Positions 32,131-40,641 of a stretch of 64,000 nt of DNA are shown here, piece by piece. Numbering within the stretch: the stretch's first letter is position 1; every line of letters begins with the position of its first letter. A program made the translations under genes and the position numbers. Origin of the DNA: Citrobacter sp. 18056 (lineage in GTDB: Bacteria > Pseudomonadota > Gammaproteobacteria > Enterobacterales > Enterobacteriaceae); assembly GCA_902706235.1 (NCBI GenBank), contig CACSJR010000006.1:241350-305349 (forward strand), read 5' to 3'. The notes beneath the pieces were generated by a model. That model did not search any database. It saw only the letters and a program-made list of their open reading frames with translations, and had not been told where the DNA came from.

Positions 32131-32592
32131 ATGAAAAAAATTATTGCCGCCAGCCTTATCAGTGCTTGTCTCGTCGTCCTTATGGGCGGTGCAACGGGCT
32201 ATTATCTCGTGAAATCGGGCAAGTTTGGACACATGACGTCTGGCCCTGTCCAGGCAGAAGCACCTGTTAACCCGGCTAATCTGACGTTCGTTTCCCTGCC
32301 AGAAACGGTTGTGACCCTCAGCGACAGCGGCGGTGCTCACCACTATGTGCTGATGGAACTGGCGCTAGCCGTTAACGAGAAAGATAAGCAGAACATCGTC
32401 CGTGCCGATGAGTCGCTGTATCAGAGCATTATCGTCAGCACCTTATCGCAGAAAAGCTTTGACGATGTTCAGTATATGAAGGTCCCTGAGATCCGCGATT
32501 TGTTGGCGAAGGCGCTGAAAAGCGAGTTGCAAAACCGCCATATGGTCCCCCCATTCTGTGATGTTCTGGTGACCAAAGCGGTTTTCCAGTAA
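32131..32592 (+). CDS. fliL: FliL, stator-associated basal body protein (LafF)
   Basis: A 153-residue membrane protein (155 in Salmonella). One N-terminal membrane segment (about 4-26, IIAASLISACLVVLMGGATGYY) is followed by a periplasmic domain with the FliL features NLTFVSLPETVVTLSD, ALAVNEKDKQNIV and a C-terminal VLVTKAVFQ. FliL rings surround the stator units. It starts 8 bases after fliK. Confidence 0.9.
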   Translation: MKKIIAASLISACLVVLMGGATGYYLVKSGKFGHMTSGPVQAEAPVNPANLTFVSLPETVVTLSDSGGAHHYVLMELALAVNEKDKQNIVRADESLYQSIIVSTLSQKSFDDVQYMKVPEIRDLLAKALKSELQNRHMVPPFCDVLVTKAVFQ

Positions 32593-32623
32593 CAGCAGGC
32601 CGTAGAGAAATGTGAAGTAAACG

Positions 32624-33337
32624 ATGCAGCAAGAGTATGAAGGGCACGCGTTCCAGGTAACGCTCCAAATGACACCACAGGAAGAAAACCAGCACCTCAT
32701 GGCCTGGCTTCCTCTGGTGCGGAAAATCGTTCGCCAGCTGTCGCATCAATGCAGTCACATCATTGAACGCCAGGATATGGAACAGATAGCGCTGATGGGT
32801 TTACTCAGCGCTATTCGCCGTTTTGGCGTACCGGACGAAAACTTTGCTGGTTATGCCAGCCAGCGCATTCGTGGGGCGATCCTCGATGAGCTGCGCAGCC
32901 TTGACTGGCGACCGCGACAGCTGCGGCAAAAATACCATCGCATCAAAGACTTGATCCGAACTCTACGCCAGCAGTTAGGGCATGAACCGGAGTGGAGCGA
33001 ACTGGCTCCTCACGGAATTGATGCCAACGAGTACCAGGAATATCTCCAGCTGGAAAACGCGGAAACAATGTCCAGCCTGGACGAACTGCTGTCCACCGAT
33101 CAGGACGAGCATAGGTTCCAGGGCCGTCGGCTGGAAGATCAGTTCATTACCCAGGACCTCCTCAGCAAAGCACTCGCGCAGCTGACAGAGGTCGAAGGGC
33201 AGGTGTTGGCAATGTACTACCAGAAGTGCATGAATCTCAAAGAGATAGCGCTGGTACTAGGGGTGACAGAATCCCGCGTTTGTCAGATGAATAAGCGGAT
33301 CATGGAAAAGATCCACGCCTATTTTAATCAGGAATAA
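32624..33337 (+). CDS. lafS: LafS, flagellar sigma-28 factor (FliA family)
   Basis: A 237-residue sigma factor (239 in Salmonella FliA). Region 2 has WLPLVRKIVRQLSHQ, the RQDMEQIALMGLLSAIRRF helix and FAGYASQRIRGAILDELRSL (2.4-like); region 4 has LTEVEGQVLAMYYQKCMNLK with the helix-turn-helix LKEIALVLGVTESRVCQM. It should transcribe the latest lateral genes. No clear-cut sigma-28 promoter was found before lafA, so its targets here remain open. Confidence 0.95.
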   Translation: MQQEYEGHAFQVTLQMTPQEENQHLMAWLPLVRKIVRQLSHQCSHIIERQDMEQIALMGLLSAIRRFGVPDENFAGYASQRIRGAILDELRSLDWRPRQLRQKYHRIKDLIRTLRQQLGHEPEWSELAPHGIDANEYQEYLQLENAETMSSLDELLSTDQDEHRFQGRRLEDQFITQDLLSKALAQLTEVEGQVLAMYYQKCMNLKEIALVLGVTESRVCQMNKRIMEKIHAYFNQE

Positions 33338-33339
33338 CA

Positions 33340-33359
33340 GGCAGCGATATAACGCTGCC
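33340..33359 (+). other. Intercistronic hairpin between lafS and lafT
   Basis: GGCAGCG-ATATAA-CGCTGCC is a perfect 7-base-pair stem right after the lafS stop. No T-run follows, so it is more likely an mRNA processing or stability element than a terminator. Confidence 0.5.
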
Positions 33360-33381
33360 AGTAACAGGAATTGAGGGTGTC

Positions 33382-34245
33382 ATGCAAAAAATATTGGGGT
33401 TACTCGTCGTACTGGTGTGTGTCTTCGGTGGGTATTTTGAAGCCGGGGGACAGCTGGTCGCTATCTGGCAGCCTGCGGAAATGATCATCATTATTGGTGC
33501 GGGTGCAGGAGCGATGATCATTGGTAACCCAATGCACGTTCTCAAGGAAATTTTCCACCAGATCAAAGGCGTCATCAGCAAAAAGAAACTGGGACCGGAG
33601 TTCCAGCGTCAAATGCTGCTGTGCCTGTATGAGCTGCTGGAAACCGTGCAGAACGGCGGCCTGCGTGCGCTCGATCAGCATATCGAACAGCCTGTGGAAA
33701 GTACCATTTTCCAGAAATACCCGCTGGTTCTGACTCAGCAGCGTCTGGTGACGTTTATTGCCGATAACTTCCGCCTGATGGCGATGGGCAAAATTGACGC
33801 CCACGAGCTGGAAAGCATTCTCGATCAGGAGCTGGAAACTGCAGAAGAATCCCTGCTTACGCCTTCCCGTTCGTTACAGCGTACGGCGGAAGCGATGCCT
33901 GGTTTTGGTATCTGTGCGGCGGTACTGGGGATCATCATCACCATGCAGTCCATCGACGGCTCAATTGCGCTGATTGGTCTGAAAGTGGCGGCGGCGCTGG
34001 TGGGAACCTTCATGGGCGTCTTTATCTGTTACTGCATCATGGACCCCCTTTCCAACGCCATGGAACTGCAGGCGCGAGCTGAACACTCGCTGCTGGAGTG
34101 CGTGCGTACCGTGCTGGTCGCGCAGGCGGCGGGCAAACCCACGCTGCTGGCGGTGGATGCCGGTCGTAAATTGCTGCATCTGGCCTCGAAGCCGACCTTC
34201 TCCAATCTCGACTCTTGGGTTAACACGATGCTGGAGCAGGAATGA
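33382..34245 (+). CDS. lafT: LafT, motor stator protein A (MotA family)
   Basis: A 287-residue stator subunit (295 in E. coli MotA). Both functional prolines fall at the E. coli positions: Pro173 in AMPGFG and Pro222 in IMDPLSNAM. Four membrane segments lie near 2-20, 34-50, 172-192 and 200-220. A cytoplasmic loop between the second and third carries the charged residues that meet FliG. It overlaps the motB-type gene by 4 bases. The ribosome site is GAGGGTG. Confidence 0.96.
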   Translation: MQKILGLLVVLVCVFGGYFEAGGQLVAIWQPAEMIIIIGAGAGAMIIGNPMHVLKEIFHQIKGVISKKKLGPEFQRQMLLCLYELLETVQNGGLRALDQHIEQPVESTIFQKYPLVLTQQRLVTFIADNFRLMAMGKIDAHELESILDQELETAEESLLTPSRSLQRTAEAMPGFGICAAVLGIIITMQSIDGSIALIGLKVAAALVGTFMGVFICYCIMDPLSNAMELQARAEHSLLECVRTVLVAQAAGKPTLLAVDAGRKLLHLASKPTFSNLDSWVNTMLEQE

Positions 34246-35249
34246 GTGTAAGAAACAGACCCGGTCGTCGGGAGCGGATGCCCGGCAAAACTATCATCCG
34301 CCGTCAGGTCAAAAAGGGCCATGCGGCCCACCATGGCGGCGCATGGAAAGTGGCTTTCGCGGACTTTACCCTTGCGATGATGGCGCTGTTTATGACGCTG
34401 TGGATTGTCGGCAGCGTCAGTAAAAAAGAGCGCGCGCAGGTCGTGGCGGCGCTGTACAACCAGTCCATCTTTCACGGGGGCGGCATGACCCCGCTCAACA
34501 ACATCTCCGCCACGCTGCACCCGATTCATTCCCAGGGCGCCCACGGGGCGTTGGCGAACAGGATTGCGCAAGCCAATACGCACACACGTACGGCGATGAA
34601 TAATCAACTGAACATGCCTATCAGAAGCACGGAAAACACCGCTCTGTTGAAGCAGAAGAATGCGCACGAATTAGGGGAACTGGCGACGACCATCTATAAC
34701 ATTGCCCAGAAGGCAAAGATGGAAGCGAACCTCGAGATTGAAATTGTGCCTCAGGGGTTACGCGTGCTTATCAAAGATGACAAGCATCGCCAGATGTACT
34801 CCGTCGGCAGCACCCGGATTTCACCGTATTTTAAAACGCTGCTGACCCAGCTGACGCCGGTATTTGATTCGCTGGATAACAAAATGATCATCACCGGACA
34901 TACCGATGCACTGAAGTACCGCGCTGGCCATTACAACAACTGGAATCTGTCAGGTGATCGTGCGCTGGCGGCGCGCCAGATTCTGGAAGATGCGGGTATG
35001 CCAAATGGGAAGGTTTTGCAGGTTAACGCCATGGCAGATCAGATGCTGCTTGATAAAGCCGACCCGAAGAGTGAAGCGAACCGTCGTATCGAAATCATGA
35101 TCCTGACGAAAACCGCCTCAGATACCTTAAAAGACTTCTTCGGCCAGGATGGAGACAAAGTCGCGCATCCGACAACCACTGCGCTGCAGAGTGTAAAAGC
35201 CATTATCCCTCCTGCCGCAGCGGCCAATATTCCGGTTGCTCATCGGTAA
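34242..35249 (+). CDS. lafU: LafU, motor stator protein B (MotB family)
   Basis: A 335-residue stator subunit (308 in E. coli MotB). A basic N-terminus is followed by the membrane segment with the proton-binding aspartate, AFADFTLAMMALFMTLW (Asp41, corresponding to Asp32 of E. coli). The C-terminal OmpA-like peptidoglycan-binding domain has MIITGHTDALKYR, NWNLSGDRALAARQIL and NRRIEIMIL. The Asp-Phe-Thr context suggests a proton-driven motor. It is the last gene of the lateral locus. Confidence 0.96.
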   Translation: MSVRNRPGRRERMPGKTIIRRQVKKGHAAHHGGAWKVAFADFTLAMMALFMTLWIVGSVSKKERAQVVAALYNQSIFHGGGMTPLNNISATLHPIHSQGAHGALANRIAQANTHTRTAMNNQLNMPIRSTENTALLKQKNAHELGELATTIYNIAQKAKMEANLEIEIVPQGLRVLIKDDKHRQMYSVGSTRISPYFKTLLTQLTPVFDSLDNKMIITGHTDALKYRAGHYNNWNLSGDRALAARQILEDAGMPNGKVLQVNAMADQMLLDKADPKSEANRRIEIMILTKTASDTLKDFFGQDGDKVAHPTTTALQSVKAIIPPAAAANIPVAHR

Positions 35250-35285
35250 AAAGCGTCTGACTTTTCTTTTTAATTACCTTTTGAT

Positions 35286-35320
35286 AAAACGGCTTTCCCT
35301 CACGGGAAAGCCGTTTTTTT
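35286..35320. terminator. Bidirectional terminator after lafU
   Basis: AAAACGGCTTTCCC, loop TCAC, GGGAAAGCCGTTTTTTT. The stem is perfect and T-rich on both strands, so it can serve lafU and the converging diguanylate cyclase gene. It marks the right end of the flagellar locus. Confidence 0.92.
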
Positions 35321-35414
35321 AGGCTGAAGATACCGCTAATGTGCAGGCGATAGAGGAAAGCGTCGTTGCCAGGAACAGGGTTTTGCAGGGCGGTGTTATC
35401 AGGTTTAAGCAGGC

Positions 35415-37097
35415 TTAAGCCCACGAAACGCGGTCGCGTCCGTCGGATTTCGCCTGGTACAGCGCCGCATCGGCTTTTTCCAGCAGCGTTTCGAGAGCGG
35501 CATCATCAACCTGAACGGCACCGAAACTGGTGGTGATGCCGACCTGGTTGCCATCGGGCGCGACAAAGCGCATGGCCCGGATATTCTCCTGGAAACGCGC
35601 GAGGATTCTTTGCGCCTTAATCTCTGAATCCGCGTTGAACATCACCGCGAACTCTTCACCGCCGAAGCGGGCGACAAAGTCCCCGGCGCGGCAGTTGCTT
35701 TGCAGCGTGCGCGCCAGGCCAATCAACACTTCGTCCCCGAAAGGATGACCCCAGGTGTCGTTGACTCGTTTGAAGTGATCGACGTCGATAATCGCCAGCC
35801 AGATTGAGGCACCTTCTGGAAGTTGTTCCGGAAGCTGAGCGACCTGTTCGTTGAAGAAACGACGGTTGCCAATCCCCGTCAGCGGATCTTCATTCATCTT
35901 GCGGGTCAGCACTTTGGTTTCTGCTTTTTGCTGCTTAAACACGCCGTCTAACATATTGATGGATTTGAACAAATTCTGAATTTCCGCCGCATCTTCTGCG
36001 TCGGTGCCTTTTTTATTGATGTTGTCATCAATCACATTGCGGATGGTTTCGTTCAGCGTCAGCAGCGGTTTCAGCACCCGCAAATTAATAAAGATGCAGA
36101 TGGTGATAATGATGCACAGCAGGGTAATCAGAGAGACGATAACCTCGACCAGACGTGAAAAGGATTGTTCGGTCTGGTTTGCGAAAAAGCTGCCCAAATT
36201 ATCGAGATATTTTTGCTCCAGGAGCTGGAAGCTGCTCAGACCTTCGCGATATTGAATCGAAAAATTCACCGCATCGATATGCTTAAGGCCGTTATAGGTC
36301 ATCTGATTATCGACGGACTTAATCAGAAATTCGGTTTTGTTATTATAATCATCGCGTGCGCGCTGCAAATCACCGCTCAGCACCGGATTTTCTTTCAGAC
36401 CGCCAAGCATCAACCACAATACGTTCAGACGCGCCTGGCGTTTGGTGGTGGCGGTAATATCGGCTGACGAAATTGGAATGTCATAACGCAAGGAGTACAG
36501 ATAGGGCGTCGCCATCCGGCCCAGCGTATCCCTGATCTCCCCGAGTGAAAGTAGAGTATAGAAATAGCCGGTGCCCGCAATGTCTCTGCTGGCATAATTC
36601 ATCGACACCGAGATAGTGATTTTATTAAAAGCACTGGTGGCGTCCAGCAGGACGTTCATCGCGCGGTAGACTTCGGTCGGTGATTTATCTGGAACCGCCA
36701 TCACGTCATCGACTTTGCGTCTGGCGATGCTCAAACCCTCTTCGGCATCTGCGATCTCATCGGAAAGTTCGGGAATCGCTATGAGCTGCTTAAGGGATTC
36801 ATCGGTTTTCTCCCGTGCCATCGCCAGGGCGGTTTTGGCGTGAAGCTCGTCCTGGGACGATTCCAGCAAATACTCGTTCGAGTAACCCCGCTCATTGCCC
36901 ATCAGGTGATTGGCATTCAGCATCAACTTGATGGTGTTGAATTTCGCGGCGCGATCGCGGGCGGCGATGTAGTGCTGGGAGACCGTCGAGATTTGCCACC
37001 AGCTCAGCACCATTGAAATCAGTGCCACCGCGCAGGACAGGACAATGAGCATCCTCATTATCTCGGCATTTTTTAAAATTTTCTTACTTTTACTCAT
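35415..37097 (-). CDS. Membrane diguanylate cyclase (GGDEF domain)
   Basis: A 560-residue protein predicted to make cyclic di-GMP. Membrane segments at about 15-34 and 317-339 bracket a helical periplasmic sensor region. A HAMP-like linker (about 340-390) leads to the GGDEF domain, with DPLTGIGNRRFF (404-415), IIDVDHFKRVNDTWGH (436-451) and the active-site GGEEF (479-483). An intact inhibitory I-site, R470-x-x-D473, lies five residues before GGEEF, so product inhibition is expected. It converges on lafU. Cyclic di-GMP often opposes motility; control of the lateral flagella is possible but inferred. Confidence 0.92.
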   Translation of the reverse strand: MSKSKKILKNAEIMRMLIVLSCAVALISMVLSWWQISTVSQHYIAARDRAAKFNTIKLMLNANHLMGNERGYSNEYLLESSQDELHAKTALAMAREKTDESLKQLIAIPELSDEIADAEEGLSIARRKVDDVMAVPDKSPTEVYRAMNVLLDATSAFNKITISVSMNYASRDIAGTGYFYTLLSLGEIRDTLGRMATPYLYSLRYDIPISSADITATTKRQARLNVLWLMLGGLKENPVLSGDLQRARDDYNNKTEFLIKSVDNQMTYNGLKHIDAVNFSIQYREGLSSFQLLEQKYLDNLGSFFANQTEQSFSRLVEVIVSLITLLCIIITICIFINLRVLKPLLTLNETIRNVIDDNINKKGTDAEDAAEIQNLFKSINMLDGVFKQQKAETKVLTRKMNEDPLTGIGNRRFFNEQVAQLPEQLPEGASIWLAIIDVDHFKRVNDTWGHPFGDEVLIGLARTLQSNCRAGDFVARFGGEEFAVMFNADSEIKAQRILARFQENIRAMRFVAPDGNQVGITTSFGAVQVDDAALETLLEKADAALYQAKSDGRDRVSWA

Positions 37098-37433
37098 ACG
37101 TTCGATTTACCTGGAAATGAAAGCGGTGAGTACCTTCTGTCAAAGGGAAAGCGGAAATCAATGCATTGCATAGAAAATAAAGATTGCCACTGAGAGAATA
37201 TTCAGAAAGGGTTCAACAGTGTCAGGCTGGATAAAACAGCGGTGCTGACAGTACATCAAATACTATCCGATGATTATATAATGGATGGAGAAGTGGCCTG
37301 GGAATGGAGTTGTTTAATATTAAATGGCAGGCACGGAAGTGTCTTATTTTCTCATGACGCGTTAACCAAAAGAAAACCGCCCGGATGAAGTGAACCCCGA
37401 AAGTTGGACACATTACTTTACCTGGCGGTTTCG
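37098..37433. other. Gene-free gap with IS3-like end scar
   Basis: These 336 bases hold no convincing gene (a 63-codon minus-strand frame lacks support). They include the diguanylate cyclase upstream region, an inverted repeat AAACCGCC / GGCGGTTT (37374-37381 and 37424-37431), and inside its loop a 25-base IS-end-like sequence at 37386-37410. Confidence 0.5.
37386..37410 (+). mobile_element. Possible IS3-family (IS150 group) terminal remnant
   Basis: The 25 bases begin TGAAGTGAACCCC and end AAAGTTGGACA. This resembles the terminal inverted repeats of IS150-group elements as I remember them. Only one end is present and no transposase sequence surrounds it. It sits in the loop of an inverted repeat that probably formed the terminator of the DUF1090 gene. 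Confidence 0.4.
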
Positions 37434-37817
37434 TTATTTATTCAGTTCGGCTTTCGCGTCGGCCAATTCTTCTTTAGCGTCATCCAGTTTTTCCTGCTTT
37501 TTCTGGATCTTATCCGTGCGTCCTGTTGCTTTTGCCTCGGTCAATTCCTGCTCATGCTCGGCGACTTTTTGCTCTTTTTTACGCACGTCGGCTTCACGAT
37601 CTGCACGCAGTGAGGCGTCGCTGCAGTTGGCGTTAACTTCTGACAACGCTTTTTCAAGCCCGGCGATGCGGTAGCTGTTGTTGTGCGTTTTGGCGTAGTC
37701 GATTTGCTGCTGGATGTCGTCCTTCTTTGCGGCGCAGCCGGTCAGGTTTGACTGGGCAAATGCGGGCAGGGCAGGGAGGGCAAGCAGCAGCAGGGCAAGG
37801 GTGGTGTTCTTCGTCAT
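37434..37817 (-). CDS. DUF1090 family exported protein (YqjC-like)
   Basis: A 127-residue periplasmic protein. I chose the ATG at 37817 because it begins a clean signal peptide, MTKNTTLALLLLALPALPAFA; ATGs at 37832 and 37877 are in frame. The mature part is DUF1090: a Cys near the start (TGCAAKK), YAKTHNNSYRIAGLEKALSE, NANCSD, then a highly charged helix with KKEQKVAEHEQELTEAK. From memory E. coli YqjC is similar throughout. The function is unknown; the long charged helix suggests a coiled coil. It is divergent from roxA. Confidence 0.85.
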   Translation of the reverse strand: MTKNTTLALLLLALPALPAFAQSNLTGCAAKKDDIQQQIDYAKTHNNSYRIAGLEKALSEVNANCSDASLRADREADVRKKEQKVAEHEQELTEAKATGRTDKIQKKQEKLDDAKEELADAKAELNK

Positions 37818-38016
37818 TGTTGAGTGTTCCATAGTGACGTATTCCGTGTTCATTAGCTTAAGGATTATCTTACTCACCAGTTCTTAAAGATTTCTTAAAT
37901 CCCCCTAAAAAATGCGGGATGATTCATTTTTTCGCCAACCCTTGACCCTCAACAAGGTCGCACCTGGCCATTTCTCGCATAATCACTGCCGTTTATCCTC
38001 TTACTGGTGTGATTGT

Positions 38017-39138
38017 ATGGTTAACCAACTGAACCTTAACTGGCCCGAGTTTTTAGAGAAATATTGGCAAAAACAGCCCGTTGTGTTGAAAAATGCCTTC
38101 CCAAACTTTGTCGACACGATCACGCCAGATGAGCTGGCAGGCCTTGCAATGGAGCCGGAAGTAGACAGCCGTCTGGTGCGTCAGACCGACGGTAGATGGG
38201 ACGCCAGCCATGGTCCGTTCGAGGATTTCGACGGACTGGGCGAAACCGGCTGGTCACTGCTGGCACAGGCCGTCAACCACTGGCATGCGCCGTCGGCGGA
38301 GTTGGTGCGTCCGTTCCGCGTGCTGCCAGACTGGCGTCTGGACGACCTGATGATCTCCTTCTCTGTGCCGGGCGGCGGTGTTGGCCCGCACATCGATAAC
38401 TATGATGTGTTCATTATCCAGGGCATGGGCCGCCGTCGCTGGCGTGTGGGCGATGCAATCCCAATGCGTCAGTTCTGTCCGCATCCGGCACTCCTGCACG
38501 TTGATCCGTTTGAAGCGATTATCGACGTTGAAATGGAGCCGGGCGATATTCTGTATATCCCGCCTGGATTCCCGCACGACGGTTACACATTTGAAAACAC
38601 GCTGAACTACTCCGTGGGCTTCCGTGGGCCGAACGGCCGCGACCTGATCAGCAGCTTTGCCGACTACGCGCTGGAAAACGATCTCGGTGGCACGCACTAC
38701 GGCGACCCTGAACTGACCGTGCGCGAGCATCCGGGCCAGGTGGAGGCGCATGAGCTTGAGCGCCTGCGTAACATGATGATCGACGTTATCAGCCAGCCGG
38801 AAGATTTCGCCCAGTGGTTTGGCCGCTTCGCTTCTACGCCGCGCCACGAGCTGGATATCGCCCCGGCAGAACCGCCATATGCGGAAGAAGAAGTGCGGGA
38901 TGCGCTGACGGGCGGCGAAACGCTGGTTCGTCTGAGTGGCCTGCGCGTGCTGAATATTGGTGGACACTTCTTTATTAACAGCGAAGGCTGGAAGACGGTA
39001 GACGCCAAAGCCGCCGACGCGCTGTGCCGTTTCACCGAACTCGGTCAGCAGGAACTGGGCGATGCGCTGCAAAACCCGGCGTTTATCGCCGAGCTGACGG
39101 CGTTTATCAACCAGGGTTACTGGTACTTCGACGAGTAA
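38017..39138 (+). CDS. roxA: RoxA/YcfD-type ribosomal protein L16 arginine hydroxylase
   Basis: A 373-residue JmjC-type 2-oxoglutarate/iron oxygenase, the same length as E. coli RoxA, which hydroxylates Arg81 of ribosomal protein L16. The iron ligands fall at the same numbers: His125 and Asp127 (GPHIDNYDVF) and His187 (PGFPHDGY). The ATG at 38017 gives MVNQLNLNWPEFLEKYWQ, matching the E. coli N-terminus; an upstream ATG at 37912 is not needed. Identity to my memory of E. coli YcfD seems near 70 percent over the first 60 residues, low for an enteric orthologue, and phoPQ is not next to it. Confidence 0.93.
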   Translation: MVNQLNLNWPEFLEKYWQKQPVVLKNAFPNFVDTITPDELAGLAMEPEVDSRLVRQTDGRWDASHGPFEDFDGLGETGWSLLAQAVNHWHAPSAELVRPFRVLPDWRLDDLMISFSVPGGGVGPHIDNYDVFIIQGMGRRRWRVGDAIPMRQFCPHPALLHVDPFEAIIDVEMEPGDILYIPPGFPHDGYTFENTLNYSVGFRGPNGRDLISSFADYALENDLGGTHYGDPELTVREHPGQVEAHELERLRNMMIDVISQPEDFAQWFGRFASTPRHELDIAPAEPPYAEEEVRDALTGGETLVRLSGLRVLNIGGHFFINSEGWKTVDAKAADALCRFTELGQQELGDALQNPAFIAELTAFINQGYWYFDE

Positions 39139-39144
39139 GTTTTC

Positions 39145-39179
39145 ATGCCCGGCGGCGCTCCGCTTGCGCCGCCGGGCAT
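39145..39179. terminator. Strong hairpin between roxA and the GPH transporter
   Basis: ATGCCCGGCGGCGC and GCGCCGCCGGGCAT form a perfect 14-base-pair stem with a 7-base loop in the gap between converging genes. The T-run is weak. The GC-rich palindrome resembles enteric REP-type units and probably serves as a bidirectional terminator. Confidence 0.75.
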
Positions 39180-39188
39180 TTACTCAAG

Positions 39189-40583
39189 TCAATTCGCTGA
39201 AATCGGGCGTGGGTCCAACGCCGGTTTTTCCGCTTCATCATCACGTGCATGACGCCGTTCTGCCAACAAGCGACAAATCTCCGCGTGCTTCTCCTCGGTG
39301 AAGGTAAAGCGCGACATAAAGCCCAGACGGATCAATGAGCCAATCGCCGGTAACAGACAGATACCAAAGAACAGGCCGTTCAGCACCGCATCGCTCTGGC
39401 TTTGAGCCTGCGGCACGTAGCCAATCATCGTCAGGAATAGCCCAATCAATCCGCCGCCCACCGCCACTGACATCTTGCCGGTAAATGTCTGCCCTGAAAA
39501 CGTAATCGCCGCGCAGCGTTTATGGGTGTGATATTCAGCATATTCGATGGTATCGGCAATCATTGAGGAGGTCAGGAGATTGGTCATCATCACAAAAAGG
39601 GTACTCAGCCCCAGCAGCAGGAACAGCAGCACCGTATGCTGATAGCCAGCAAACCACATTACCACCCGCACCGCGATATCCAGCCCGCAGAAAATCATAA
39701 ACAACTTCCGCTTCTGTATTCTGCGGGTCAGCATCGGCGCCACCAGGCACACCACGGCGGCGACAATCCCCATCACGCCGATAATCATTTGCAGGCTGGC
39801 ATCGTGCATGTTGTAAATAAAGAAGTAGATATAAATGCCGTTGGCCACGTTATGGAAAACACAGAAAAAGAATGACAGCAGGATAATAAACAGCGGTTTA
39901 TTTTGGCGTAAATTGCGGAAGGTATCCCGCATCGTGACTTTTTCCGGGCTCGGCGGCACGCGCTCTTTAATTTGCAGGAAGCCGTTAAGCATCAGCGGCA
40001 GCCCTACCAGCATCATCACCAGTGCGGCCATAAAGTAGCCTTTGTCGTTGCTGTATTGCGCGAAGAAGGCCGCCAGTTTAGGGAAGAAAATATTGGCGCA
40101 GGCAATACCCGCGTTAACGCCGAGCATCGCGGCCGTCACGGCACGCGTACGCTGGGCGGAGTCGTTGGTCATCACCGACGACATCGACCAGAACGGAATA
40201 TCGGAAATCGCATACAGGGTGCCCCACAGAATATAGGTCACACCGGCATAGAGAATTTTGGTGGTGGTGTCGGCTTCTATTTTATAGAACGACAGCAGGG
40301 TAACGCCGGTTATCAGCAGCGGCGCAATCAGCATAAAGTGACGGAATTTGCCGAAGCGGCTGTTGATGGTGTCCATGATGCTGGCAAACAGCGGATCGTG
40401 GATAGCATCCCAGGCGCGGGCGATAAGGAAAATGGTACTGGCGGCGAGGGCGGAAATCCCCAGCACGTCAGTATAAAAATAGTTAATGAACGAACCCACT
40501 AAACCAAAGCTAAAACACTGACCTAAACCATAGCCAAAATAGGACCACAACTCGCGTGACGGTATTTTCATTGTAATTGCCAT
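39189..40583 (-). CDS. GPH family sugar:cation symporter
   Basis: A 464-residue inner membrane carrier with about 12 hydrophobic segments. It fits the glycoside-pentoside-hexuronide family (melibiose carrier MelB, E. coli YicJ): N-terminal YGLGQCFSFGLVGSFINYFYTDV, then the loop IARAWDAIHDPLFASIMD and RFGKFRHFMLIAPL, which hold the family Asp and Arg/Lys residues. It lies downstream of the glycosidase gene on the same strand with a hairpin between them. It probably imports the oligosaccharide that the glycosidase splits; the substrate is unknown. Confidence 0.85.
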   Translation of the reverse strand: MAITMKIPSRELWSYFGYGLGQCFSFGLVGSFINYFYTDVLGISALAASTIFLIARAWDAIHDPLFASIMDTINSRFGKFRHFMLIAPLLITGVTLLSFYKIEADTTTKILYAGVTYILWGTLYAISDIPFWSMSSVMTNDSAQRTRAVTAAMLGVNAGIACANIFFPKLAAFFAQYSNDKGYFMAALVMMLVGLPLMLNGFLQIKERVPPSPEKVTMRDTFRNLRQNKPLFIILLSFFFCVFHNVANGIYIYFFIYNMHDASLQMIIGVMGIVAAVVCLVAPMLTRRIQKRKLFMIFCGLDIAVRVVMWFAGYQHTVLLFLLLGLSTLFVMMTNLLTSSMIADTIEYAEYHTHKRCAAITFSGQTFTGKMSVAVGGGLIGLFLTMIGYVPQAQSQSDAVLNGLFFGICLLPAIGSLIRLGFMSRFTFTEEKHAEICRLLAERRHARDDEAEKPALDPRPISAN

Positions 40584-40599
40584 AGTGCGTACCTTTCAT

Positions 40600-40628
40600 C
40601 CCGGTGGCGAACCACCGGGTTAGCTAAC
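40600..40628 (-). promoter_or_regulatory. Intercistronic hairpin and TTAGCTAA palindrome between glycosidase and transporter
   Basis: CCCGGTGG-CGAA-CCACCGGG (40600-40619) forms a perfect 8-base-pair stem without a T-run. GTTAGCTAAC at 40619-40628 is a perfect 10-base palindrome. Its core TTAGCTAA recurs at 41762-41769 in the promoter region of the divergent LacI-type gene. It may be an auxiliary operator or an mRNA stability element. Confidence 0.45.
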
Positions 40629-40641
40629 ATCATGAGTGTGA

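Noticed and set aside
37222..37413. 63-codon minus-strand frame before the diguanylate cyclase
   Set aside because: No ribosome site, no family resemblance, and it crosses the IS-like scar.
38254..39072. 272-codon minus-strand frame opposite roxA
   Set aside because: Overlaps RoxA entirely; RoxA has full catalytic motifs and this frame has none.
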